Shown: piece after piece, positions 18,468 through 27,515 of the stretch
Numbering within the stretch: position 1 is the stretch's first letter
Layout: every line of letters starts with the position of its first letter
Assembly: GCF_014837145.1 (NCBI RefSeq)
Contig: NZ_JACYFS010000001.1
Span: 1,488,001 to 1,552,000 of the forward strand
Length of the DNA: 64,000 bases
Reading direction: 5' to 3'
Source of the DNA: Chryseobacterium caseinilyticum
GTDB taxonomy: Bacteria; Bacteroidota; Bacteroidia; Flavobacteriales; Weeksellaceae
Notes under the pieces: model-generated
What the model saw: the letters and a program-made list of their open reading frames with translations, nothing else
Told to the model about the DNA's origin: nothing
Databases searched by the model: none
Position numbers and translations under genes: made by a program

Positions 18468-19412
18468 TTAATGGCTGTTTAGTGTAAAAACAACTTTTAT
18501 GGTTTTAAAAAATATTAAAAAATCTAATTTTAAATTGTAATTTTTGATGTAGTAGAGATCGTATTCAAGTTTTTTGAGATTTTCCTTTGGTGTTGCTTTT
18601 GGTAAATGCACCTGTGCCCAACCGCTGATTCCCGGTTTTACAAGATGTCTAAGGTCAAAATAAGCATTGTCCTTTATAGATTCTGTGACAAACTTTTCTC
18701 TTTCCGGTCTGGGGCCAATCAAACTCATGGAACCGTTGAGTACATTAAATATTTGTGGAAGCTCGTCTATTTTAGTTTTTCTGAGAAATTTTCCTACTTT
18801 TAAAAGACGATGATCATTTTTTGTGGTGAAAGTACCGTTGTGAAAGTTGGTCATTGTTCTCAGCTTAAAAATCTTAAACGGAACAGAATTTTTACCTACA
18901 CGCACCTGAGAAAAGATAACATTTCCGGGAGAATTTACAAAAATCAATAAAGCACCAAACGCTATAAACGGCAAAGTTACTGGCAATAAAAGCAGACTGA
19001 CAACGACGTCGAAAATACGCTTGAAGAAAATATCTTCTTCGTCTAAACCGATAGTGAAAACATTATCTGCAAGATATTCATTCGAAGAAAATTTAACTAA
19101 TGGAATCCGTTTGCTAACAACTTCATAGAAATTTTGTGCATCATAAATCTTTACTCCTTTTATTTTAGATTCGATGATTTCGTTGGTCACTTTTTCGGAG
19201 ATATGATTAACGTTTGTGGTGTCAATAATCACATTTTTGATTTTTAGTTTAACGATATAATCTGAAATGCTTCTGGTTTCAACATTGGTATCAAAAAAAA
19301 TCACCTTATTGTCCTTCAGAAAATCTGTTTCTTTCATGATTTTGTAAGAAATGTCGCTGACGTTTACTATAAGATATCTTTTTGGAAAGTTGGTTAACTT
19401 AGAAACTTTCAT
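18468..19412 (-). CDS. Sugar transferase (initiating phosphoglycosyl transferase, WcaJ-like C-domain)
   Basis: A 314-residue protein. The C-terminal 190 residues are a bacterial sugar transferase domain, with a reentrant helix (FKRIFDVVVSLLLLPVTLPF), VGKNSVPFKIFKLRTM, KTKIDELPQIFNVL and SLIGPRPER. It loads the first sugar phosphate onto undecaprenyl phosphate at the inner membrane. The N-terminal 125 residues look like a CoA-binding/Rossmann-type segment without the four transmembrane helices of WcaJ. It overlaps the previous gene by 4 bp, so translation is probably coupled. Confidence 0.88.
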   Translation of the reverse strand: MKVSKLTNFPKRYLIVNVSDISYKIMKETDFLKDNKVIFFDTNVETRSISDYIVKLKIKNVIIDTTNVNHISEKVTNEIIESKIKGVKIYDAQNFYEVVSKRIPLVKFSSNEYLADNVFTIGLDEEDIFFKRIFDVVVSLLLLPVTLPFIAFGALLIFVNSPGNVIFSQVRVGKNSVPFKIFKLRTMTNFHNGTFTTKNDHRLLKVGKFLRKTKIDELPQIFNVLNGSMSLIGPRPEREKFVTESIKDNAYFDLRHLVKPGISGWAQVHLPKATPKENLKKLEYDLYYIKNYNLKLDFLIFFKTIKVVFTLNSH

Positions 19413-20470
19413 TTTTTTGCTATAACAGAATACAATTCTTTATATTTATTATACATTACATCTACATTAAACTTGTCTTCAAATATATTTCTTGACTGTT
19501 CTGCAAATTTGTCATAAATATTTTGATTATTCAGCATAAAAGTAATGGTTTTTTGCATTTTGTGCAAATCATCATTCGCGGCAACTGCTCCGTTTCCGTC
19601 AATCAGTTCAGAAATGCCGCCCACATCTGATGCAACGATGGGTTTTGAAAAACACAATGCTTCTATCAGTGACATTGGAAGTCCCTCATAATTAGAAAAT
19701 AACACAGCAATATCTGCATTTCTGTAATGCCTGAATGCATCTTTTTTCTCACCAAAAAGAATTACATTTTTCGGAATATTTTTTTCTGGAGTCTTATTGC
19801 CGATCCAAGCAAAAATCACATCTTGATCCAAAAATTTATCAGCAAGCTGACAGAAGATATCAAATCTTTTTGGAGGTGCCAGTCTAGCAATGCTTAATAT
19901 TACTTTTGTATCCTCACTTTGTCTGAAATCTGCAAATAAATCTTCGTGTGTATCATCATTATCATGAGCAAAATCTTTTATTCCGTTTTGAATTTTGTGA
20001 ATATTATTTACAATTCCTTCCGACTTCAGATTTTCAAGATCGTAATTACTCACTCCTACTATTGCCCTGCATCTCGATTTTAATATTTTCTCCAAAGGCA
20101 GAAACTTTCTGTAGCGGACTCTGATCGAATCGAAACCGTGAATAGTATAGATAATTTTTGATGAAGGAAAAACCAATCTGCCTAAAATCCCGATTTTTGA
20201 GGAATGAAGATGAACTACATCTGGTTTTAAACTTTTATAAATTGAATAAAGCTCTTTTAAAACAATAAAATCTGCTAAGCCTAATGAGTGTTTTAAACTT
20301 TTAATTTTAATCTGATAAACTTTCTCATGAAGCACATCCCACATTTCACCATGCTCTGAAGACGCTACAAAGACCTCATCGTTATCCTGTACAGATCTTT
20401 CTGTAAGGTTGATGACAACCGATTGTGCACCGCCAAGTTCGGCTAAAGTGATGACATGTAGAATTCTCAT
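19409..20470 (-). CDS. Glycosyltransferase family 4
   Basis: A 353-residue GT-B fold enzyme. The N-terminal motif HVITLAELGGAQSVVINL contains the acceptor-side glycine loop. The C-terminal donor half has ILSIARLAPPKRFD and the EX7E-type motif SNYEGLPMSLIEALCFSKPIV. It should add a sugar from an NDP-sugar to the lipid-linked repeat unit on the cytoplasmic face. The donor cannot be told from sequence. It sits 6 bp after the GT2 gene and overlaps the sugar transferase by 4 bp. Confidence 0.9.
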   Translation of the reverse strand: MRILHVITLAELGGAQSVVINLTERSVQDNDEVFVASSEHGEMWDVLHEKVYQIKIKSLKHSLGLADFIVLKELYSIYKSLKPDVVHLHSSKIGILGRLVFPSSKIIYTIHGFDSIRVRYRKFLPLEKILKSRCRAIVGVSNYDLENLKSEGIVNNIHKIQNGIKDFAHDNDDTHEDLFADFRQSEDTKVILSIARLAPPKRFDIFCQLADKFLDQDVIFAWIGNKTPEKNIPKNVILFGEKKDAFRHYRNADIAVLFSNYEGLPMSLIEALCFSKPIVASDVGGISELIDGNGAVAANDDLHKMQKTITFMLNNQNIYDKFAEQSRNIFEDKFNVDVMYNKYKELYSVIAKK

Positions 20471-20476
20471 TCAGAA

Positions 20477-21301
20477 TTATTCTCTGGGATTAATGTATTC
20501 GGTAAAATGCAGCTTCGGGAGTTTTACCTTATTTCGTTTTTCAATTAAAACGTATTCTTTTCCCAAAATATAGTACAACAAAAAAACAAAACTTGCCACA
20601 AAATACCGAAAGCAAAATTTTAAATAAACCCTGGAAAAAGGATTTTTTTTAATTAAGTAAATAATTCCAGGAAAACCCTGAAAATACTTTTTGTAATATT
20701 GGTTTCCTATTTCTCTGTAAAAAAAAAGCGGTTCGCCCATCGTTCTGAAAACATACTGACTTTTTGTGCGCATCCAAAGGTCTGAATCATCTACCCTCAC
20801 AGCATTTTTGTCATAAGGATGATCTCTGAACCATAAAGTTTTTGCCATAACGGTGGGATGCATTACAGGACTTATATCTCCTAAAAAATTATTATCTACA
20901 TTAAATCTTTTCCCTACAACATTCTCGTTTTCATCCATTGAATATAGATTGGTCGACAAGACATCAATTTCGGGATGATTTGAAAAAACAGCCAACTGTT
21001 TCTCAAGTTTTTGAGGATGCATGATATCATCATTATCCATTCTGCAAAGAAATTCTGTATTTACTTCATTTGCAATTTTGTTGAGACGTGTTGCAAGACC
21101 TAGGTTTTCACCATCAGCAAAAATTTTCACTCTGGAATCATGCGTATATTTTTGGGCAATTGCCATTGAAGAATCTTTGGAACCATCATCTACAAGCCAC
21201 AATTCAAAATCATGAAAAGTCTGTGCAAGTACCGAAGTAATCGCTTTTTCCAAAAACCTTTCTGCATTGTAAACGGGTATTGCAACTGTAACTTTTGCCA
21301 T
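20477..21301 (-). CDS. Glycosyltransferase family 2
   Basis: A 274-residue GT-A fold enzyme: VTVAIPVYNAERFLEKAITS at the N-terminus, DDGSKDSS for nucleotide binding, and a metal-binding DxD-type stretch in CRMDNDDIMHPQKLEKQ. A hydrophobic segment near 225-245 may attach it to the membrane. Its start overlaps the stop codon of the polymerase gene by one base (TAATG), so they are translationally coupled. It belongs to the same operon as the polymerase and the GT4 gene. Confidence 0.9.
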   Translation of the reverse strand: MAKVTVAIPVYNAERFLEKAITSVLAQTFHDFELWLVDDGSKDSSMAIAQKYTHDSRVKIFADGENLGLATRLNKIANEVNTEFLCRMDNDDIMHPQKLEKQLAVFSNHPEIDVLSTNLYSMDENENVVGKRFNVDNNFLGDISPVMHPTVMAKTLWFRDHPYDKNAVRVDDSDLWMRTKSQYVFRTMGEPLFFYREIGNQYYKKYFQGFPGIIYLIKKNPFSRVYLKFCFRYFVASFVFLLYYILGKEYVLIEKRNKVKLPKLHFTEYINPRE

Positions 21302-22392
21302 TATTTTGGACTGTAATAGATTGAAAAGAAAACAAAAAGAAAGATCAGAAACGCAAGTGTTCCCATACTGAACTTTGCCGTTTTGTTAATACTGAACAAA
21401 GGTGCCAGCAAAAACGGAATCGTAATCCAGGACATCATTCCCCAACGGTCTGAAAACGGAATCTGAAACATCAGAAAAAATACCGAACTCATGACCATGT
21501 AGTATTTTAGCAAAATCTCGTAGCTTTCGTTTTCGTAATATAATATTTTAGCGTTAATAAAAGTAAAAATACCTAAGAATAATGTGCTAAATATAGCAAA
21601 CTGAGTTTTAAAACCAACTTCATACCCCAGACCATTCTCATTATTGATGTAAAAATCTGCTCTCTGGCTGTCTACCAAAAAAAAGTAACTGAGCAAAGGC
21701 CCGAATGATAAAACACTTCCTCCAACAGCAGAAATAATCAGAACTAAAAAATATAAAGCATAATAATATGCTATTTTGAGCTTTTTAAAAAGGACTACGA
21801 GGCCGAAGACAAAAAGAACAATGATGGTTGTAATATGAAAACCTACCCCTAAAATTATGGGGATGATCCAGTACTTATATTTAGTTGGATTCTTAAAATA
21901 CAGACTTACTGCCAAAAGAAAAAATACCAGCGAAACACCCTGACGTACAATGTTGATGCCTAATTGCTCAAAGAAATAAAAGCTTACAAAACTGAACGAA
22001 ACCAAAAATATATTCAAATCAGTTCTTTTTGACAATACCAAAATTGAAGAAAAAATCAGTCCTGTAAAAATTAAACTCAGCACCAACAGAAAAATATGGT
22101 AATTATCTGTAAACTGGCTTACCACAACAATGAGCAAATCAAATACAAACTGAAAACCGAAATCTATTTTGTCGTGATATTCAAACTGTACTCTAACAAT
22201 ATCGGTGTCTGAACCCACATCCAGATTCCTCAGACCAAAAAGAAGGGCAACCACAAAAAACAATGCCAACGCAAAAACAGTTGAAATCGAATTGTAGTGT
22301 TTCTTTTTGATATCAACATACATGGAGAAAATAATCGCCACAACAGCAAAAACAAGGTAAATGGCGTAAAATTTCAGTTTAAACTCCTCCAT
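21301..22392 (-). CDS. EpsG-family membrane protein (putative Wzy-type polymerase)
   Basis: A 363-residue integral membrane protein with about ten hydrophobic helices. The motif LFGLRNLDVGSDTDIVRVQF near position 50 is the EpsG signature (RxxxVGxDT), and SFVSFYFFEQLGINIVRQGV is another conserved part. EpsG-like proteins are taken to polymerise repeat units in Wzx/Wzy exopolysaccharide systems. The position between the autokinase and the glycosyltransferases fits that role. It lies 21 bp after the Wzc-like gene. Confidence 0.85.
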   Translation of the reverse strand: MEEFKLKFYAIYLVFAVVAIIFSMYVDIKKKHYNSISTVFALALFFVVALLFGLRNLDVGSDTDIVRVQFEYHDKIDFGFQFVFDLLIVVVSQFTDNYHIFLLVLSLIFTGLIFSSILVLSKRTDLNIFLVSFSFVSFYFFEQLGINIVRQGVSLVFFLLAVSLYFKNPTKYKYWIIPIILGVGFHITTIIVLFVFGLVVLFKKLKIAYYYALYFLVLIISAVGGSVLSFGPLLSYFFLVDSQRADFYINNENGLGYEVGFKTQFAIFSTLFLGIFTFINAKILYYENESYEILLKYYMVMSSVFFLMFQIPFSDRWGMMSWITIPFLLAPLFSINKTAKFSMGTLAFLIFLFVFFSIYYSPK

Positions 22393-22413
22393 CAGACTAT
22401 AAAATCAAAAATA

Positions 22414-24789
22414 TTATGACCGTCTGAACCACGATTTTACTGCACCAAAAAATCCGGTTTCTACATCATGATTATATCCATAACCCTTCTGATTTCCGTA
22501 TCCGAAGTTCTGAGCTTTCACGTCATTGAGTACGATATTTACCTTATTGAGCTTGTTTTCATCAGCTGCATGATCTGCATATTCTATAAAACTCTTTTCC
22601 GTTTTTTCTGAACGCATAATGTAAAGGCTCACATCTGCAAGTTTTGCGATGATGTAGGTATCCGTAACAGGCATCAACGGTGCAGAATCAATCAGAATAT
22701 AATCGTACAACTCCTTCGCGTTATCAATTAAAATCTTATATCTACCATTGTCTAAAAGTTCGACGGGATTGGGCGGAATAATTCCGGAATAAATAAAATC
22801 ACAGTGCTCATTCATCTGACTCGGATGAATAATCTCCCTGATATCTGAAACTGTTCCGTACAGAAACTCTGTAAGTCCTTTGGCAGATTTCATTTCCGGC
22901 CTATACCTCTGCAATTGCGGATTTCTGATATCTGAACCAATCAGCAACACCTTTCTGCCTTTTTTAGCCAAACTCAAAGCGAGATTCATGGAAACCAGAG
23001 TTTTCCCTTCCCCTTTTACACTTGAAGTGATGAGGATAACATGATTTTTTTGGTCTAAAGGCAACTGAAGATTAATATTGGTAGCCAGAATTCTGAAAGA
23101 TTCAGCCAGTTCCGAAACGTCATTCTGCTGAATTAGATTATTCTTTTGAGATTTAAGATGCGGAATTTCTGCCACGAAAGGAAGTGAGGTAAATTTTTCG
23201 ATACTTTTCTTGTCGGAAATTTTCGTATTAAAAAAATTTCTGAGAAAAATAATTAAAAAGGGAATTCCGAAACCTAATAACAGAGCTGTGCCTAAAGAAA
23301 TCATTTTTCGTGGTGCGACAGGCTTCTTCTTTTTATAGGCTACGTCTAAAACTCTTGCTTTATTGGAAGACATTGCAAGCATAATTGCTGTTTCTTCTCG
23401 CTTTTTCAGCAAAACAAGGTAAAGTTCTTCTTTAATCTGCTGTTGTCTTTCTATATTTCTGAAAAGACGCTCCTGAGCGGGCACTTTTCTCATCCCTGTA
23501 TTCGATTTACCTTCCAAGGATGAAATACTGTTGATCATCGACTGAATGCTGGACCTGTTTTTATCCAGACTTTCTTTGATGGCGGTTCTCTGTTTCCTGA
23601 TCTCGTCGTTCAGCGTTTTCACCATCGGATGTTCTGAGGTGGAGTTTTCCAGAAGTCTGTTTCGCTGCAAAACCAGTTGATTGTATGCAGAAATATTGCC
23701 TGAAGATTCAGAATCCTGATCTTCTCCAATCTTATTGGTAGGAAGTATTTCATTAAAACCTTTGCTGTTAATGTATCCGGAATACATATTATTAATTTCC
23801 AGCTGAGTATAAAGCTCCAGTTTTTTCTTTTCAGCTTCGGCATTGGTCTGCAGTTCCAAACCGGCCTGCGCACCGATATCGACAAGATCATTTGCAGTTT
23901 TGAAATCCTGTTTCTGCTTTTCCACATCACCAAGCTCGCGGGAGATCAGTGTAACACGGTCATCAATAAATTGTTTCGTCTTTTCAGATTCTGTATTTTT
24001 TTCATCGATGGCTTCAAGGTTGTACTGTACCACCAGAGTATTGAGAATATCTTTTGCTTTTGCAATATTGGGATGCTGCACGGATAGATCGATTACCGTT
24101 GCATCTTTATTGCTCAGTTTTACTTTTAAAAGTTCCTGTAATCCATCAATTAAGCTGACTTTATCTGTGTATGTAAAATATAACTGATTGACATTCAGGT
24201 TTTTTACCAAAACAGGATTGAATGATTCATTTTTCAGAAACATCAGATTAGCGTAAGGCAGACTAACCGTTTTATTAAACTGCGTTTTTAACGGAGCTGA
24301 AAACTCCTCTGAATTCAGCGTGATTTCATTTCCTTTGATGCTGATGTCAACCCGTTTTTTTGGAAGTTCTGAAAAAGGTTTTTCATTGATCACCTGAATT
24401 TTGACCGGCGATTCTGCTTTGTAAAGTTCTACATCGTGAAAATCTCCTTCTACGAAAACAGGGCACTGCAATGGCAATTCCTCAGCCAGCTGACCCAGCA
24501 GTTTTTTGGAAGCCAAAACCTCCATTTCGTTTTCAACGGTATTTGAGTTAAAACCGGATAAACCAGCCAATCCCTCCATTCCTGGAATAGCATCTGCCGG
24601 ATTACCCGATTTTTTAGCATCTTTAATCAAAATTTTAGTGACAACTTCGTAGACGGGAGCTGTTTTTTTAATGTAAAAAAGAGCTAATAAAATCATCAGC
24701 AAAATACTGACAGCGAACCAATACCATTTTCGTTTGTACGGTTTTATAATTTCCAGCAAAGAGTCTTCTTTATTAAATTCAGTCTTCAA
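22414..24789 (-). CDS. Wzc-like polysaccharide copolymerase and tyrosine autokinase
   Basis: A 791-residue inner-membrane protein that sets chain length and export of exopolysaccharide. The N-terminal Wzz domain has a TM at about 22-40; a long periplasmic coiled region follows, with a second TM near 500-520. The cytoplasmic BY-kinase domain has Walker A ITSSVKGEGKTLVSMNLALS, Walker A' GSDIRNPQL, Walker B YDYILIDSAPLMP and a tyrosine-rich tail (NFGYGNQKGYGYNHD) for autophosphorylation. The start codon is TTG, because no ATG is in frame near it. It is the first gene of the minus-strand run. No wza-like outer-membrane export gene is beside it. Confidence 0.92.
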   Translation of the reverse strand: MKTEFNKEDSLLEIIKPYKRKWYWFAVSILLMILLALFYIKKTAPVYEVVTKILIKDAKKSGNPADAIPGMEGLAGLSGFNSNTVENEMEVLASKKLLGQLAEELPLQCPVFVEGDFHDVELYKAESPVKIQVINEKPFSELPKKRVDISIKGNEITLNSEEFSAPLKTQFNKTVSLPYANLMFLKNESFNPVLVKNLNVNQLYFTYTDKVSLIDGLQELLKVKLSNKDATVIDLSVQHPNIAKAKDILNTLVVQYNLEAIDEKNTESEKTKQFIDDRVTLISRELGDVEKQKQDFKTANDLVDIGAQAGLELQTNAEAEKKKLELYTQLEINNMYSGYINSKGFNEILPTNKIGEDQDSESSGNISAYNQLVLQRNRLLENSTSEHPMVKTLNDEIRKQRTAIKESLDKNRSSIQSMINSISSLEGKSNTGMRKVPAQERLFRNIERQQQIKEELYLVLLKKREETAIMLAMSSNKARVLDVAYKKKKPVAPRKMISLGTALLLGFGIPFLIIFLRNFFNTKISDKKSIEKFTSLPFVAEIPHLKSQKNNLIQQNDVSELAESFRILATNINLQLPLDQKNHVILITSSVKGEGKTLVSMNLALSLAKKGRKVLLIGSDIRNPQLQRYRPEMKSAKGLTEFLYGTVSDIREIIHPSQMNEHCDFIYSGIIPPNPVELLDNGRYKILIDNAKELYDYILIDSAPLMPVTDTYIIAKLADVSLYIMRSEKTEKSFIEYADHAADENKLNKVNIVLNDVKAQNFGYGNQKGYGYNHDVETGFFGAVKSWFRRS

Positions 24790-24985
24790 ATTTTCCCCAT
24801 TTATTTAGGTCAACGAATATAGAGATTTTGAGGGTAATATAAAAATGAGTCCAGGCGGAATTGTATTATGAGCAACATTTTAGAATATTTTTGCAATTCC
24901 ATCAGAACTAAGCCACGTTTTAAATCAAATTCATAATTTATAAATTGAGAAAGAATTTTTGAACTTTAATAAAAATCAGAATCAT

Positions 24986-24993
24986 TATATTTG
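24986..24993 (+). promoter_or_regulatory. Bacteroidota-type -7 box upstream of glycosyltransferase
   Basis: TATATTTG fits TAnnTTTG and lies 53 bp before the ATG at 25046. A TTTG at 24958-24961 is the only -33 candidate, but the spacing (24 bp) is longer than usual. The box overlaps a longer frame opened at 24959, which supports the downstream ATG as start. Confidence 0.45.
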
Positions 24994-25045
24994 TTCTTTG
25001 CGCATTAAAAAAATCCCACTAAAATTTAGCATCAGAACTTTGGTA

Positions 25046-26146
25046 ATGAAAAGAATTCTTCACGTTGTAGGTAAAATGAATCGAGCCGGAGCAGAAACCA
25101 TGATTATGAATATTTACAGAAATATTGATAAACAAAAAGTACAGTTTGATTTTCTTTATTTTACTCAGGAAAAAACTTCCTATGATGAAGAAATTATAAA
25201 TTTAGGAGGACATATTTACAGACTGAATGGTTCAAATTTTATCTCAAATATTTTTCAATTAAGAAATCTGCTAAAAAGCGAGCCAAAAATCAAAGCCATT
25301 CATTGTCATACTGCACTCAGCAGTTCTGCTTACCTGTTTTCAGCATACATTTCGGGTGTGCGGCAAAGATTCATACATTCCCATAGTTCCAAAAGCAGGG
25401 ATCAAAACAAATTCCTGTACACTATTTATGAGAAATCTGCAAAATGGCTGATCAATAAATACGCTACTGATTTTATCAGTTGTGGTAGACTTGCTTCAGA
25501 ATATCTTTTCCCATATAAAGATGAATCGCAAATTTCTGTGATCAATAATGCAATTGATGTTGTAAAATTTGAGAGTAGTGCAAAGACTCATAAAAACTAT
25601 CTGAGACAACAATATTCCCTTTCGGACAACTTTATTATTTTGCTTCAAATTGGAAGATTTTCATCCGTAAAAAATCATCAGTTTTCTGTACAGATTGCAA
25701 AACAATTATTGATCAACAGAGTATCTTTCAAAATATTTTTTGCAGGCATTGGTGAATTACAGAAAGAAGTTGAAGAAATGGTGAGATTGGAAGGGCTCGA
25801 AGATCATATTGTATTTTTAGGAGAACGTTCAGATATTGAAAATTTAATGGCTGGATCAGATATTATGCTGATGCCATCAATTCACGAAGGTTTTCCTATG
25901 GTTTTGGTAGAAGCACAGGCTTCAGGATTGCATTGTATTATTTCAGAAAATATATCGAAAGAAGTTGACCTCAATGTCGGTCTTTTGGAATTTAAAAAGC
26001 TGAATATTAATGATTGGGCAGTAAGTGTACAAAACTTTAAAAACTCAACAGAATTAAGCGACGGGGAACGTTTGGAAAGGATGATCAATCAAGGATTTGA
26101 TATTAATCAATCTGCAGAAAAACTGCTGGAATTGTATGAGGCTTAA
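25046..26146 (+). CDS. Glycosyltransferase family 4 (EpsF-like)
   Basis: A 366-residue GT-B fold enzyme. It begins KRILHVVGKMNRAGAETMIM, a start motif typical of EpsF/CpsF-type transferases. The donor half has LLQIGRFSSVKNHQ and the motif PSIHEGFPMVLVEAQASGL. The ATG at 25046 fits the family start; the 29-residue extension upstream overlaps the likely promoter. It is the only plus-strand gene inside the polysaccharide cluster. It starts about 260 bp from the divergent Wzc-like gene and ends 6 bp from the convergent flippase gene. Confidence 0.9.
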   Translation: MKRILHVVGKMNRAGAETMIMNIYRNIDKQKVQFDFLYFTQEKTSYDEEIINLGGHIYRLNGSNFISNIFQLRNLLKSEPKIKAIHCHTALSSSAYLFSAYISGVRQRFIHSHSSKSRDQNKFLYTIYEKSAKWLINKYATDFISCGRLASEYLFPYKDESQISVINNAIDVVKFESSAKTHKNYLRQQYSLSDNFIILLQIGRFSSVKNHQFSVQIAKQLLINRVSFKIFFAGIGELQKEVEEMVRLEGLEDHIVFLGERSDIENLMAGSDIMLMPSIHEGFPMVLVEAQASGLHCIISENISKEVDLNVGLLEFKKLNINDWAVSVQNFKNSTELSDGERLERMINQGFDINQSAEKLLELYEA

Positions 26147-26151
26147 AATTA

Positions 26152-27405
26152 TCAATCATTTCCTAATAAAGTTTTTCTGAAAGAGAAGACTAAGCTCACA
26201 AACAAAATTGCACAACTTATAAAAAAAGCAACCGAACTTCCCTCCAAGCCCATTAATCTTACAAAAAACACGCTCAAAATTACATAAGCCAATGCGGAAA
26301 ATACTTCTGTAAAAATAAAGCCTTTCGTCATCACCTTCGAAATCATCAGATAAGAAAAAACCAACGACAGAACTTTAAAAAAATCTCCAGCCAGTTGCCA
26401 GAAAAACAAACTTTCCATGCTTGAAAAATCTTTGGTATACAGAATTTCTATGATGTAGAATCTTGTGAAATAAATGCCAGCACACATTGCCAGAAACAAT
26501 GGAGCCAGAAATTTTAATCCTTCTAAAATTTCTTTTCTAATATCACTTTTACCATTTAAAGATGAAAGTTTTGGGAGAAAATAAGTTCCTAAAGTTATAT
26601 TAATCATCAGAAGATAACCATCGGAAATTCTGATGAGTCCCTGCCAGATTCCCGCACTGTTGAGATCAATTTCTTTGGTGATAAAATTCCTGATGATAAT
26701 CTGAGCCACAGGCATTGCTGAAGAACTCACCACCGCCATTACTGTAAAATGACTGAGGTTTTTTACAGTTTTAAAATCAGGTTTAAAAATTGATCTGCTG
26801 ATGTTTTTGAAAATCCTTTTCCCGATCAAAAGTACCGCAACAAAAAACACCGCAAACTGCGTGATAACCAAAGCATACAAAGCACCTGAAATGTTGTAAT
26901 AATAAATAAGCAAAATCGTCAGAAGCAGAGTGATTACACTACTGATTCCGTTGATGATGGTGAATTTTCTGATGTAACCCAAGCCGTTAAGAAACGCCAG
27001 CAGAATTGTGTTTAAAGAATAAAAAACAATACCTCCACCCAAAAGATAAATCACCGAAACATATTCCGTGCTGTGAAAAATACTTCTGCTCCAGTATTTT
27101 GCAAAAATTATCAGTCCTAAAAAAACTACCGCTGAACAGACCAGAGACACAAAAACTGAAGTATCATACAGAATTTTCGATTTCCTTCTGTCATTTTTAA
27201 ATTCAGCGGTGTATTTTACAATTCCTGAAGTGACAGATCCGTTTGCCAGACTGAGTACAACTGCCATAAAATTGGTGAGTGAACCCACCAAAGCAACACC
27301 AGCCGGTCCGGAAAAAGAAGAAATGACTTTCGTTGCAACAAATCCTGCCGAAATTTTCACGAATGCCGTGATGCCCGAAAAAACTGTTGTACTCAGAAGT
27401 TTCAT
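26152..27405 (-). CDS. Wzx-type O-antigen/exopolysaccharide flippase
   Basis: A 417-residue polytopic membrane protein with about twelve helices, in the MOP/polysaccharide transport superfamily. The N-terminus (STTVFSGITAFVKISAGFVA) and the helix pairs SGPAGVALVGSLTNF and FKPDFKTVKNLSHFTVM resemble the WzxE-like O-antigen translocases. It moves lipid-linked repeat units across the inner membrane. It shares the cluster with the EpsG-type polymerase and Wzc-like protein, which gives a full Wzx/Wzy pathway except the outer-membrane exporter. Start ATG at 27405. Confidence 0.88.
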   Translation of the reverse strand: MKLLSTTVFSGITAFVKISAGFVATKVISSFSGPAGVALVGSLTNFMAVVLSLANGSVTSGIVKYTAEFKNDRRKSKILYDTSVFVSLVCSAVVFLGLIIFAKYWSRSIFHSTEYVSVIYLLGGGIVFYSLNTILLAFLNGLGYIRKFTIINGISSVITLLLTILLIYYYNISGALYALVITQFAVFFVAVLLIGKRIFKNISRSIFKPDFKTVKNLSHFTVMAVVSSSAMPVAQIIIRNFITKEIDLNSAGIWQGLIRISDGYLLMINITLGTYFLPKLSSLNGKSDIRKEILEGLKFLAPLFLAMCAGIYFTRFYIIEILYTKDFSSMESLFFWQLAGDFFKVLSLVFSYLMISKVMTKGFIFTEVFSALAYVILSVFFVRLMGLEGSSVAFFISCAILFVSLVFSFRKTLLGND

Positions 27406-27457
27406 AGATAGATTCTATTGTTTTTAACGGTCATCCCGAATGGTCGGGACAGATTAT

Positions 27458-27515
27458 AATATCGCCAGATCATCATTGGTATTTGCTGATTTTTTTTGCA
27501 GTGGCGATTTCATAC
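27458..27515. repeat. Dispersed intergenic element, copy 2
   Basis: About 58 bp from ATCGCCA to TGGCGATTTCATA, ending one base before the stop codon of the sugar transferase. It matches the element at 2321-2382 in ends, spacing and many internal bases. Both sit directly downstream of a minus-strand gene. Confidence 0.55.

Noticed and set aside
24790..25046. Upstream extension of the plus-strand glycosyltransferase frame from 24959
   Set aside because: The extension overlaps a TATATTTG promoter box and has no family counterpart; the ATG at 25046 matches the usual start.
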